Source: Pseudalkalibacillus salsuginis (GTDB lineage: Bacteria; Bacillota; Bacilli; Bacillales; Fictibacillaceae). Taken from it: DNA of 64,000 bases. The DNA lies in NCBI RefSeq assembly GCF_021646685.1, contig NZ_JAKJHW010000001.1, positions 186,001 to 250,000 of the forward strand, read 5' to 3'. The notes beneath the pieces are model-generated. The model was given only the letters and a program-made list of their open reading frames with translations. It had not been told where the DNA came from and searched no databases. Below are positions 42,818-50,598 of the stretch, one piece after another (position 1 is the stretch's first letter; every line of letters begins with the position of its first letter). The position numbers and the translations under genes are program-made.

Positions 42818-44365
42818 TCATAGCGGAATGTTCCCATGCTTTTTGTAAGGGCGGTTCACTTTTTTGTTTCGCAGCATATGTAAGGACTGGGTGAGCTTGA
42901 TTCGGGTTTCCCTAGGATCGATGACATCATCTACCATCCCTCTGGCTGCAGCGATGTAAGGATTGGCAAACTTCTCGCGGTATTCTGCGATTTTTTCCTG
43001 TCTTGTCTGCTCAGGATTTTCACTACTGTTAATTTCGCGTGCAAATATGATGTTCGCTGCTCCTTCAGGTCCCATGACGGCAATTTCCGCATTCGGCCAA
43101 GCGAACACAAGATCCGCTCCGATCGACTTGCTGTTCAGGGCCACATAAGCTCCACCATATGCTTTTCGGGTGATCACGGTAATTTTCGGTACAGTAGCTT
43201 CTGAATAGGCATACAGAATCTTAGCACCATGCCTTATGATACCGCCATGTTCCTGTTTGATACCAGGAAAAAACCCTGTGACATCCTCAAATGTGATCAA
43301 TGGGACATTAAAGCTGTCACAAAAACGGATGAACCGTGCGATTTTGTCAGAGGAATCGATATCCAATCCTCCAGCCATCACCTTGGGTTGGTTACAGATC
43401 AACCCGATCGCTTCCCCGTTTATTCGACCAAACCCAACAACGACATTTTTTGCAAACTCTTTGTGCACTTCCATAAATGAGTCTTCATCTACAACTTCAA
43501 GGATGACATTTCTCACATCATATGGGCGAATTGTTTCAAAAGGAACAACATCGGCGAGGTTTTCCCGGTAGTCGGTTTCGTTTTCAACTTGCTTTGGTTC
43601 AGGCTTTTCCTCACTGTTTTGCGGCAGATATTCGAGCAGTCGCCGCACTTGATTCAACACTTCTTCTTCAGTCGGTGCTGTAAAATGGGCATTACCGCTC
43701 TTCGTCCCATGAACTTTTGCCCCACCTAAATCTTCCGAACTGATTTTTTCACCTGTCACGGTTTCGATCACTTTCGGTCCAGTGATGAACATTTGGCTCG
43801 TTTTTTCGACCATGAAGACGAAATCGGTAATTGCAGGGGAATAGACGGCACCTCCAGCACAAGGTCCTAAGATGACAGAAATCTGTGGGATGACCCCTGA
43901 ATAAATGGAGTTTCGATAGAAAATCTGGCCATAGCCATCTAAAGAAACGACCCCCTCCTGTATCCGGGCGCCTCCTGAATCATTCAGACCGATGCAAGGA
44001 GCACCGTTTTCTGCCGCTAGATCCATCACTTTCGCTATTTTTTGCGCATGCATTTCCCCGAGTGCTCCTCCGAAAACGGTAAAGTCCTGTGCGAAAAGAT
44101 AGACGGATCGACCATGGATCGTTCCATATCCTGTGACGACCCCTTCTCCTGGTGCATGGTTTTTATCCATGCCGAAGTCAGAACTGCGATGTTCTATAAA
44201 CGGGTTGATTTCTACGAAACTCCCTTTATCCAGAAGGAGGTCGATCCGTTCCCTTGCCGTCAGCTTCCCTTTTTCATGCTGCTTTTCAATTCGTTCATCT
44301 CCGCCGCCCATCTCAACCTTGCGGCGTCGATCATAAAGCTCATTGATTTTATCATAGATGTCCAT
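42818..44365 (-). CDS. mmdA: Acyl-CoA carboxylase carboxyltransferase subunit (propionyl-CoA carboxylase beta / MmdA type)
   Basis: The 515-residue protein has the tandem crotonase-like carboxyltransferase domains of propionyl-CoA carboxylase beta and methylmalonyl-CoA decarboxylase alpha. Oxyanion-forming glycines are seen in GGALGEMHAQK and GPCAGGAVYSPA (first half) and in KAYGGAYVALNSK (second half). With the mutase and epimerase genes directly upstream, it would interconvert propionyl-CoA and methylmalonyl-CoA. No biotin carboxylase or biotin carrier gene is in the window, so a partner must be elsewhere. Equivalent to B. subtilis YqjD. It starts 2 bases after the fusion gene's stop. Confidence 0.9.
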   Translation of the reverse strand: MDIYDKINELYDRRRKVEMGGGDERIEKQHEKGKLTARERIDLLLDKGSFVEINPFIEHRSSDFGMDKNHAPGEGVVTGYGTIHGRSVYLFAQDFTVFGGALGEMHAQKIAKVMDLAAENGAPCIGLNDSGGARIQEGVVSLDGYGQIFYRNSIYSGVIPQISVILGPCAGGAVYSPAITDFVFMVEKTSQMFITGPKVIETVTGEKISSEDLGGAKVHGTKSGNAHFTAPTEEEVLNQVRRLLEYLPQNSEEKPEPKQVENETDYRENLADVVPFETIRPYDVRNVILEVVDEDSFMEVHKEFAKNVVVGFGRINGEAIGLICNQPKVMAGGLDIDSSDKIARFIRFCDSFNVPLITFEDVTGFFPGIKQEHGGIIRHGAKILYAYSEATVPKITVITRKAYGGAYVALNSKSIGADLVFAWPNAEIAVMGPEGAANIIFAREINSSENPEQTRQEKIAEYREKFANPYIAAARGMVDDVIDPRETRIKLTQSLHMLRNKKVNRPYKKHGNIPL

Positions 44366-44367
44366 TC

Positions 44368-45210
44368 CTACAAACGCTCCTTCGATGGTTTCTCACATAA
44401 CTCATAAAGTACACCATTTGTTGATTTCGGATGCATGAATGCAATGGAAGCCCCACCTGCACCGGGCTTAGGTGCATCATGAATCATCTGGATCCCTTTT
44501 TTCTTTATTTCATCTATTCGTTCCTGGATGTTTCCTACTCCAAAAGCCACATGATGAATACCAGACCCGCGTTTTTCTAAAAAGGCATGGACGGGACTTG
44601 ATTGTGAAATCGGTTCCAACAATTCTAACTTGACGTTACGAGCATCAATAAACGCCACTTTCACAGATTCTGAAGCAACCTCTTCAATACCTACCAGCTT
44701 CAGTTGTAGTATATCTAAATAAAAAGGCAATGACTCATCGAGGGACTGGACAGCAATGCCTATGTGATCGACCTTTTCAATCAGATCCACAGGGTTTTCA
44801 AGAGAAATCCCGTCACGTTGGCACACGACTTTTTCAATGTATTTAGCGGTTTCAATGGAAGGTGTTCCAGGCGTAAAGATTTTTTTGATACCTTGCTCTT
44901 CTAGAAATGGAATGTCTTCCCATGGAATCACCCCTCCGCCGATGACGATGATATCACCCGCCCCTTGCGCTTTCAATCCTTTTACAATTTCAGGGAAAAG
45001 TTCATTATGGGCACCCGATAGACAAGATAAACCAATCGCATCGACATCTTCCTGTATAGCGGATGCGACGATTTGCTCTGGCGTCTGTCTCAACCCAGTA
45101 TAAATGACCTCCATACCATAATCCCTCAAAGCCTGTGATATGATCAAAGCTCCACGGTCATGCCCATCGAGACCCGGCTTTGCGATCAATACACGTATTT
45201 TCTTTTTCAT
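44368..45210 (-). CDS. Fusion of B12-binding methylmalonyl-CoA mutase subunit and methylmalonyl-CoA epimerase
   Basis: The 280-residue protein joins two enzymes. Residues about 1-135 form a cobalamin-binding domain with the base-off histidine motif PGLDGHDRGA and LSCLSGAHNE and GGGVIP; this is the small mutase subunit. Residues about 145-275 form a glyoxalase-fold methylmalonyl-CoA epimerase (KVDHIGIAVQSLDE, then GIHHVAFGV and the metal glutamate in YELCEKP). The large mutase subunit is encoded just upstream, so epimerase and B12 subunit are physically linked. The ATG at 45210 has GGAGG 8 bases upstream. The epimerase half matches B. subtilis YqjC. Confidence 0.9.
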   Translation of the reverse strand: MKKKIRVLIAKPGLDGHDRGALIISQALRDYGMEVIYTGLRQTPEQIVASAIQEDVDAIGLSCLSGAHNELFPEIVKGLKAQGAGDIIVIGGGVIPWEDIPFLEEQGIKKIFTPGTPSIETAKYIEKVVCQRDGISLENPVDLIEKVDHIGIAVQSLDESLPFYLDILQLKLVGIEEVASESVKVAFIDARNVKLELLEPISQSSPVHAFLEKRGSGIHHVAFGVGNIQERIDEIKKKGIQMIHDAPKPGAGGASIAFMHPKSTNGVLYELCEKPSKERL

Positions 45211-45275
45211 CTCCACTACCTCCGTATCCCTGCTTATCATTCATTTGTGCAGGTTTTAGTCACAGTTGTGCTGTA

Positions 45276-46931
45276 TCAAATCCCTGTGTATTCTCCAAAT
45301 TCTTCACGTAAAACCCCGCAAATCTCACCAATCGTACAATAGGTGCGAACACATTCCACAATATGGGGAATGAGGTTTTCAGAGCCTTGGGCTGCCCTGC
45401 GCAGCCTTTCTAACTGAGCGCTCGCTCGTTGTTGGTCCCGCTTAGACCGTACTTTGCTCAATTTTCTCACCTGATTGGCACTTAATTCCGGGTCGAGCCG
45501 GTGAAGTTCAGGCTTCGGCTCATCATCCAATTGGTATGCATTCATACCGACAACAATCTGATCGCCTTTTTCGATGGCTTTTTGCGTTTCATAAGCGGTA
45601 TGGTGTATTTCACGCTGCATATATCCCTGTTCGACAGCAGATACAGCACCGCCTAATTCCTTGATTTTATCTAAATAACGATGCGCTTCTTTCTCCAATT
45701 CGTCTGTCAAAGCTTCTACAAAGTATGATCCAGCAAGGGGGTCAACCGTATCCGCTACTCCGCTTTCATTAGCAAGGATCTGTTGTGTCCTTAAGGCAAT
45801 TCTAGCAGATTCTTCGGTCGGAAGCGCGAGAGCTTCATCCCGTGAGTTCGTGTGCAGGCTTTGCGTACCGCCAAGAATCGCAGAGAGTGCTTGCACAGTG
45901 ACACGGACGATATTGTTATCTGGTTGCTGGGCTGTAAGCGTCGATCCGCCTGTCTGAGTATGGAACCGCAGCTGCCAGCTTTTCGGGTTCTTCGCATCGT
46001 ATGTTTCCTTCATGATTTTAGCCCACATTCTCCGTGCAGCCCGGAATTTTGCGATTTCCTCAAAGAACTCATTATGTGCATTGAAGAAGAATGCTAGTCG
46101 AGGTGCAAACTGGTCGATATCCAATCCAGCCTCGAGAGCTGCTTCTACATACGCCTTCCCATTTGCAATAGTGAAGGCTAATTCCTGAGCTGCCGTCGCC
46201 CCAGCCTCACGAATGTGATAGCCTGAAATACTGATCGTGTTCCACCTCGGTACGTTTTCCGCACAATAGGCGAAGATATCCGTAATCAATCTCATGGAAG
46301 GTTTAGGTGGAAAAATATAGGTTCCTCTAGCAATATATTCTTTTAAGATATCATTCTGGATCGTGCCCGAGATTTTGTCTGGCGATATCCCCTGCTTTTC
46401 TGCCACCACGATGTACATAGCCAGGAGTACAGAAGCAGGGGCATTGATCGTCATAGAGGTACTTACTTTATCTAACGGAATACCTTTTAACAAAGCTTCC
46501 ATGTCTTCCAAAGAGTCAATTGCAACTCCGACTTTACCAACCTCTCCTTTTGACATGGAATGATCCGAATCGTAGCCGATCTGGGTCGGAAGGTCGAATG
46601 CGACTGACAAACCTGTCTGTCCCTGGTCAAGAAGGTAACGGAACCTTTTATTCGTTTCTTCGGCAGAACCGAAGCCTGCATATTGGCGCATCGTCCAATG
46701 CCTTGCACGATACATCGTCGGTTGAATTCCTCTTGTATAAGGGAATTGTGCTGGAAGACCTAGCTTCTCCATATATGTTGAATCTAATTGTTCAGGCAGA
46801 TATAAACGCTCAATTTCAATACTGGAAGAAGTTTGGAACGTTTCCTTCCGTTCTGGAAAACGATCCATCAACTTTTTTGTCGTCTCTTGCCACTCTTTAA
46901 ACAATTGCTCAAAATCATTTTCATGTTCCAT
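45276..46931 (-). CDS. Methylmalonyl-CoA mutase, large (catalytic) subunit
   Basis: This 551-residue protein is the TIM-barrel catalytic subunit of a split methylmalonyl-CoA mutase, which isomerises (R)-methylmalonyl-CoA to succinyl-CoA. Signature segments include the substrate-binding [49 protein letters not shown] and [15 protein letters not shown]. It lacks the B12-binding domain, which is supplied by the downstream fusion protein. AAAAGGAGG precedes the ATG. The gene set continues with the epimerase fusion, carboxylase and peptidase. The chaperone meaB is not in the window. Confidence 0.94.
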   Translation of the reverse strand: MEHENDFEQLFKEWQETTKKLMDRFPERKETFQTSSSIEIERLYLPEQLDSTYMEKLGLPAQFPYTRGIQPTMYRARHWTMRQYAGFGSAEETNKRFRYLLDQGQTGLSVAFDLPTQIGYDSDHSMSKGEVGKVGVAIDSLEDMEALLKGIPLDKVSTSMTINAPASVLLAMYIVVAEKQGISPDKISGTIQNDILKEYIARGTYIFPPKPSMRLITDIFAYCAENVPRWNTISISGYHIREAGATAAQELAFTIANGKAYVEAALEAGLDIDQFAPRLAFFFNAHNEFFEEIAKFRAARRMWAKIMKETYDAKNPKSWQLRFHTQTGGSTLTAQQPDNNIVRVTVQALSAILGGTQSLHTNSRDEALALPTEESARIALRTQQILANESGVADTVDPLAGSYFVEALTDELEKEAHRYLDKIKELGGAVSAVEQGYMQREIHHTAYETQKAIEKGDQIVVGMNAYQLDDEPKPELHRLDPELSANQVRKLSKVRSKRDQQRASAQLERLRRAAQGSENLIPHIVECVRTYCTIGEICGVLREEFGEYTGI

Positions 46932-47032
46932 TCTAGAAGCCTCCTTTTAATACATGTCTCCCACCTATCTCTCTTCTCTATGAAAGCGGTTAACTCCTGC
47001 ATTTTCACGAAAAAACTCGATATGCTTTGTTC

Positions 47033-47061
47033 TTGTACCGCAATCTATTTGTCTGTACAAT
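47033..47061 (+). promoter_or_regulatory. Promoter of prli42
   Basis: TTGTAC (47033-47038) and TACAAT (47056-47061) are separated by 17 bases and lie about 30 bases upstream of the small gene's start codon. Confidence 0.65.
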
Positions 47062-47091
47062 AAGATGTAAGAATCGTAGGAGGTATAATCG

Positions 47092-47181
47092 ATGCGCAAT
47101 AAATGGATGAAAATCATGATTTATCTGATGATTATCGCCATGTTTATCTCACTTCTTGCAAATCTGGCATTCATGTTTTGA
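47092..47181 (+). CDS. prli42: Stressosome-associated miniprotein Prli42
   Basis: The 29-residue peptide (MRNKWMKIMIYLMIIAMF, then a second hydrophobic stretch ending LAFMF) has the positively charged start followed by a single membrane helix that is characteristic of Prli42. In Listeria this miniprotein anchors the stressosome at the membrane and is needed for sensing oxidative stress upstream of SigB. AGGAGG lies 7-8 bases before the ATG and a good promoter is placed upstream. It is much too short for most gene finders. Assignment is by composition, length and motif. Confidence 0.78.
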   Translation: MRNKWMKIMIYLMIIAMFISLLANLAFMF

Positions 47182-47235
47182 TACGGATAAAAAGAGAAGA
47201 AAAGGGCAATGATGGTTGAGGGTAGAGAAATTCAT

Positions 47236-47388
47236 AAAGAAATGTGCAAGCGCTCGAGTTAACCACGAAGGTCAATGGAAGTCCGACGAGGAGGATCGAA
47301 CCTTCTGTGTGGGTACCTTCGCTTAAGTAGCACTTCAATGTGTCGACCGCCGAAAGTCTGAAGTGAACCAAGGGGTTGGGCATATCCC
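47236..47388 (+). repeat. Dispersed structured repeat, copy 5 (degenerate)
   Basis: This copy has the order of the long form (gtccgacgaggagga, a modified insert, gtgtcgaccgccg, agtctgaagtga, ggttgggca) but with many substitutions and deletions. It lies 55 bases downstream of prli42 in the same orientation. The remaining gap up to the IMEF gene contains a further imperfect hairpin (about 47430-47470) and the IMEF promoter region. Confidence 0.75.
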
Positions 47389-47482
47389 TTCAATGTACAT
47401 GAATCTTATCCTTTCTTATCTCATAAGAAACTTGGCCAACACCAAGCCCCCTGCTTAGGCTGGCGTTAATCACCCATTATTG

Positions 47483-47505
47483 AAGAAAGTGTATTATACT
47501 TTCTT
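47483..47505 (+). promoter_or_regulatory. Inverted repeat at the encapsulin operon promoter
   Basis: AAGAAAGT (47483-47490) and ACTTTCTT (47498-47505) form a perfect 8-bp inverted repeat around GTATTAT. It lies 27-50 bases upstream of the IMEF start and overlaps TATTAT/TATACT sequences that could be the -10 box. It does not match Fur or PerR boxes well, so the regulator is unknown. Confidence 0.5.
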
Positions 47506-47531
47506 TAAATGTAAAAGGAAGGTGAGGAATA

Positions 47532-48134
47532 ATGTCTGAAAACTTCCAGGAGTTGAAAAACATATTTTCCAGAACTGAGGATGCACTAAAAGTTTTCATG
47601 GGTATCCTTGAACCGACAATCGAAAATGCTAAAGATGAACATGAACGACTTTATTTCCATCATATTTATGAAGAAGAAGAACACCGTCAGGATCGTTTAG
47701 CGATGGTGAATCCCAAACTCGATTATTTTATCAGTAATCCCGAGGCTTCTCATTCATCCAATCATGAATTCATAAGGCTTTTGCAAGATATCAGTCTTGA
47801 AAAGTTTGGCCTTCATAATTTCTTAGAGCATTTGGATCTCGCGTTGTTCCAATTCAAAGATACAGAGCATGAGACAAGCTTGAAAAGCTTACGTGATATG
47901 ACTTATGAAGATTATCAAATGATCAAAGCGATGCTGAACGATTTGAATGAGCAGTTTGAAGGAGTTGTGAGCACCCAAGCGTCGATCCCGACTGATGAAA
48001 AGGAAGATAAAGCCGGACATTTGAAAGTGGACATGTACACAGACCAGCCTTCGCAGCAGGATACGAGGAAAACATCATCAGAAGCAACACGCTACAAAAA
48101 AGGACTTACAATAGGAAGCCTTAAAGGGAGGTAA
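47532..48134 (+). CDS. IMEF encapsulin cargo protein (iron-mineralising ferroxidase)
   Basis: The 200-residue protein is a helical, ferritin-like cargo of the IMEF class (iron-mineralising encapsulin-associated Firmicute). Helices carry likely iron ligands, for example in HERLYFHHIYEEEEHRQDR (residues about 38-56). A flexible linker of about 45 residues leads to the C-terminal targeting peptide KKGLTIGSLKGR (residues 189-200), which docks to the inside of the shell. The shell gene starts 6 bases after its stop, so the two are one operon. In Quasibacillus such a pair forms a large compartment that stores thousands of iron atoms as mineral. GAAGGTGAGG precedes the ATG. Confidence 0.88.
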   Translation: MSENFQELKNIFSRTEDALKVFMGILEPTIENAKDEHERLYFHHIYEEEEHRQDRLAMVNPKLDYFISNPEASHSSNHEFIRLLQDISLEKFGLHNFLEHLDLALFQFKDTEHETSLKSLRDMTYEDYQMIKAMLNDLNEQFEGVVSTQASIPTDEKEDKAGHLKVDMYTDQPSQQDTRKTSSEATRYKKGLTIGSLKGR

Positions 48135-48139
48135 ATAGA

Positions 48140-48991
48140 ATGAACAAAGTTGATGTATTTGCAGATTCGCCATTAAGTGATCGCGATTGGAAGCAATTGG
48201 ACACAACGATTATGGACAGTATCAAACGACAGCTGATCGGCAGACGATTCATCGATATCTATGGCCCTCTAGGCCAGGGGGTCCAAACGGTGACGAACGA
48301 TGTGTATGAAGATAAAGAAATCGGCTCAATGGGCTATCACGGTGAGAACCTCCAGCTTTCTGAACCGACAAAACGTGTCAACCTCACCATTCCGTTGCTT
48401 TATAAAGACTTCATCCTCTATTGGCGTGATATCGAACAAGCGAAAACTCTAGACATCCCAGTCGACTTTTCTGCGGCTGCAAACGCTGCGGCACAATCCG
48501 CTCTTCTTGAAGATGATATGATCTTCAACGGTGCAAAGAGATTCGATCTAGAAGGTTTAATGAATGTAAAAGGTCGGTTGACTCACATTCGTGAAGATTG
48601 GATGAAATCAGGTAATGCGTTTACCGATGTCGTCGAGGCAAGGAACAAACTTTTGAAAATGGGACATAGCGGCCCGTATGCTTTGGTGCTATCCCCTTCC
48701 CTTTATGCGTTGATCCATCGTGTCCACGAAGGAACGCACGTATTGGAAATCGAACATATCCGTGAATTGGTGACGGATGGGATCTATCAGTCACCTGTAA
48801 TCAAAGAAGATTCTGGGGTGTTGATCACAACTGGCCGAGAAAACCTTGATCTTGCAATTGCAGAAGACTTTGATTCTGCTTTCATGGATACTGAACATAT
48901 GAACTACCTTTTCCGTGTATATGAAAGTTCAGTACTTCGGATCAAGCGCCCTTCTGCGATATGCACACTTGATTCACCACCAAAAAAGTAG
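48140..48991 (+). CDS. Encapsulin nanocompartment shell protein (family 1)
   Basis: The 283-residue protein is a family 1 (linocin/CFP29-type) encapsulin with the HK97 phage-capsid fold. Characteristic segments are the N-terminal SPLSDRDWKQLDTTIMDS, GRRFIDIYGPLGQGVQ, the extended-loop region followed by IPLLYKDFILYWRDIE, and the C-terminal FRVYESSVLRIKRPSAI. Related shells paired with IMEF cargo assemble into 240-subunit (T=4) cages. GGGAGG overlaps the end of the cargo gene, giving coupled translation. A perfect bidirectional hairpin terminator begins within the stop codon region. No other phage-like genes are nearby, so this is not a prophage capsid. Confidence 0.95.
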   Translation: MNKVDVFADSPLSDRDWKQLDTTIMDSIKRQLIGRRFIDIYGPLGQGVQTVTNDVYEDKEIGSMGYHGENLQLSEPTKRVNLTIPLLYKDFILYWRDIEQAKTLDIPVDFSAAANAAAQSALLEDDMIFNGAKRFDLEGLMNVKGRLTHIREDWMKSGNAFTDVVEARNKLLKMGHSGPYALVLSPSLYALIHRVHEGTHVLEIEHIRELVTDGIYQSPVIKEDSGVLITTGRENLDLAIAEDFDSAFMDTEHMNYLFRVYESSVLRIKRPSAICTLDSPPKK

Positions 48992-49018
48992 AATCCTGAA
49001 TAGGATTCTACTTTTTTA
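48983..49018. terminator. Bidirectional terminator after the encapsulin gene
   Basis: AGTAGAATCC (48988-48997) pairs perfectly with GGATTCTACT (49003-49012). T tracts follow on both strands (CTTTTTTAC and CTACTTTTTTGG). It serves the encapsulin operon and the convergent four-cysteine gene. Confidence 0.9.
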
Positions 49019-49489
49019 CTAAGCGATTTTGAATGTATTCTTAAGCGGCTCTTTCTTCAAGTGGGTCAGTTCCGAATCCCGGTCGATTGCATCTTCACCA
49101 ATATCATTGATGATGGTCGCAACCTCTTCTTCAAATATTGGTGTACAAGCACCTTCGTTGATTTCGCATAATCGTTTCAAATATTCGATCCGTTGTTTTG
49201 TTTTAAGTTCTTTATAGTGGCTGTTTTTCAATTCCTGAATCGGACAGTGCTGACAGGATGCCATCATACTGATGTCCTTGACGTTCACAATGTATTTCTC
49301 ACCATCATCGGTTACGAATCCGACCGAATAAAATGTTGAACCGGAAAAATCGATGTTCGTGATGACTGGATATGTAAATTCTTCCCCAGTGCTCAAACGT
49401 ATACGACTTGCTTCAATTGCTCCACCAATTTTCCGTTCATTTGTCAAAAGTGTATGCATATCAGTGAAGCCATTTACATCGTAACCCAT
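49019..49489 (-). CDS. Four-cysteine protein of unknown function in the encapsulin cassette
   Basis: I do not recognise this 156-residue protein. It is soluble, with a beta-rich N-terminal half (GEEFTYPVITNIDFSG, then GEKYIVNVKD) and a helical C-terminal half. Cysteines occur at C79 and C82 (CQHC) and at C108 and C115, a pattern that could hold an Fe-S cluster or a zinc ion. It is transcribed divergently from the ferredoxin gene, and two Fur boxes lie between the two starts, so both should be induced by iron limitation. There is no LTIGSLKG-type docking peptide, so it is probably outside the shell. GGAGG is 9 bases upstream of the ATG. A role in iron release or regulation is a guess from context. 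Confidence 0.72.
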   Translation of the reverse strand: MGYDVNGFTDMHTLLTNERKIGGAIEASRIRLSTGEEFTYPVITNIDFSGSTFYSVGFVTDDGEKYIVNVKDISMMASCQHCPIQELKNSHYKELKTKQRIEYLKRLCEINEGACTPIFEEEVATIINDIGEDAIDRDSELTHLKKEPLKNTFKIA

Positions 49490-49514
49490 TTGAAAAGCCT
49501 CCTATAAGTAATCA

Positions 49515-49529
49515 TGATAATCATTCTCA
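49515..49529. promoter_or_regulatory. Fur box 1
   Basis: TGATAATCATTCTCA differs at one position from the 7-1-7 Fur consensus TGATAAT-N-ATTATCA. It lies 26 bases upstream of the four-cysteine gene start. Confidence 0.75.
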
Positions 49530-49552
49530 ACGGTAAGTACTTTCATTTTAAG

Positions 49553-49567
49553 TGAAAATGATTCTCA
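49553..49567. promoter_or_regulatory. Fur box 2
   Basis: TGAAAATGATTCTCA differs at two positions from the 7-1-7 Fur consensus. It lies 60 bases upstream of the ferredoxin start codon. Confidence 0.65.
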
Positions 49568-49626
49568 GGTCAATACCCTTTTTGGGCGAAAATATTTACT
49601 ATTTTAGAATGGAGGGTCTTTTTAAT

Positions 49627-50010
49627 ATGAAAAAGTCTTTGACAATCGGTTCTTTGAAGGGATATTCCACGAAATCGAAAGAAGCAGGTAACGGAAAAAT
49701 TCTTGAGAAGGAGTTTTCAGAAGCCGTTTTAAAACAACAAAAAAACCTGGATGCAAACAAAATTTATCTTATTCAACAAGGAAGGGCTTACTCTATACAT
49801 CCTGAACCGGATATGACTTTACTGGATTCAGCTCTGAAACAAGGGAATGAACTAGATTTCAAATGTAAAAAAGGGACTTGCGGAAGATGTAAAGTCCTTT
49901 TATTGAAGGGGGCCTCTTCCCTGTCCGAGCCTAACGAACAGGAAAAGAAAAAGCTTGACAGCCAAGTTGCTCAAGGACTCCGTCTCGCTTGCCAGAGCCG
50001 GTTGAAGTAA
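49627..50010 (+). CDS. Encapsulin-targeted [2Fe-2S] ferredoxin
   Basis: The 127-residue protein is a plant-type ferredoxin with cluster ligands C80, C85, C88 and C122 (C-x4-C-x2-C and a distant C). Its N-terminus reads KKSLTIGSLKGYS, containing the same eight residues LTIGSLKG that end the IMEF cargo, so it should be packed into or docked on the inside of the encapsulin shell. In IMEF systems such a ferredoxin is proposed to reduce stored ferric iron so that it can be released. The ATG at 49627 is chosen because GGAGG stands 11 bases upstream and it places the targeting peptide at the very N-terminus. Two Fur boxes lie upstream. Confidence 0.88.
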   Translation: MKKSLTIGSLKGYSTKSKEAGNGKILEKEFSEAVLKQQKNLDANKIYLIQQGRAYSIHPEPDMTLLDSALKQGNELDFKCKKGTCGRCKVLLLKGASSLSEPNEQEKKKLDSQVAQGLRLACQSRLK

Positions 50011-50020
50011 GGTCTTTCTA

Positions 50021-50536
50021 TTAATGAAGGACACCCTGATCGCTAGCGACCTCTTCAAACGATTTATTAGTGTCGACGATAAGAACTTTCGTACCGAGTG
50101 GAACATGATCATACAGCCAGCGGATGTCATCTTCATAAAACCGGACGCAGCCTGCTGTAATGAAGCGCCCAATTGCTTTCGGGGTATTCGTACCATGAAG
50201 ACCGTAAGTCCGACCATCTGTATCCTTGGCATCAAACCCGATCCAACGTGAACCTAATGGGTTATCTGGATCCCCGCCAGGTATGTCCATTTTACGATAA
50301 TAGGGATCGACCGCTTTCACGATGATTGTGAATACTCCTTCAGGTGTCAGCTCTTTTGACTTTCCTGTTGCGACTCTCCCCACCTTTTCGATTTCACCAT
50401 CGTGAAGGTAAGCAAATGTATTATTCGACTTATTGACAATCACATAAGGGTCCCCAGGTAGTGGATTCTCTCCCAACGGCCATATCGGGGACACTACGAA
50501 AATAAATGATGCTAGAAACAGCGATAATTGTCCCAT
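50021..50536 (-). CDS. L,D-transpeptidase (YkuD domain)
   Basis: The 171-residue protein has an N-terminal signal peptide (hydrophobic residues 4-19) and a YkuD catalytic domain with the motif HGTNTPKAIGRFITAGCVRF; the cysteine in AGC is the nucleophile. L,D-transpeptidases cross-link peptidoglycan peptides or modify the spore cortex. Its length and its location next to yqjA suggest it corresponds to B. subtilis YqjB. No LysM domain is present. It is convergent with the ferredoxin gene, with only 10 bases between stops and no terminator visible. Confidence 0.9.
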   Translation of the reverse strand: MGQLSLFLASFIFVVSPIWPLGENPLPGDPYVIVNKSNNTFAYLHDGEIEKVGRVATGKSKELTPEGVFTIIVKAVDPYYRKMDIPGGDPDNPLGSRWIGFDAKDTDGRTYGLHGTNTPKAIGRFITAGCVRFYEDDIRWLYDHVPLGTKVLIVDTNKSFEEVASDQGVLH

Positions 50537-50598
50537 ACCATGATCCTCCCTTGTAAACCGTTTTCATTAGTTTGCCGAGAGGGGCAATGGAATACTCA

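Noticed and set aside
48140-48991. HK97-fold protein as part of a prophage
   Set aside because: No terminase, portal, tail or integrase genes are near; the cargo gene and docking peptides identify an encapsulin.
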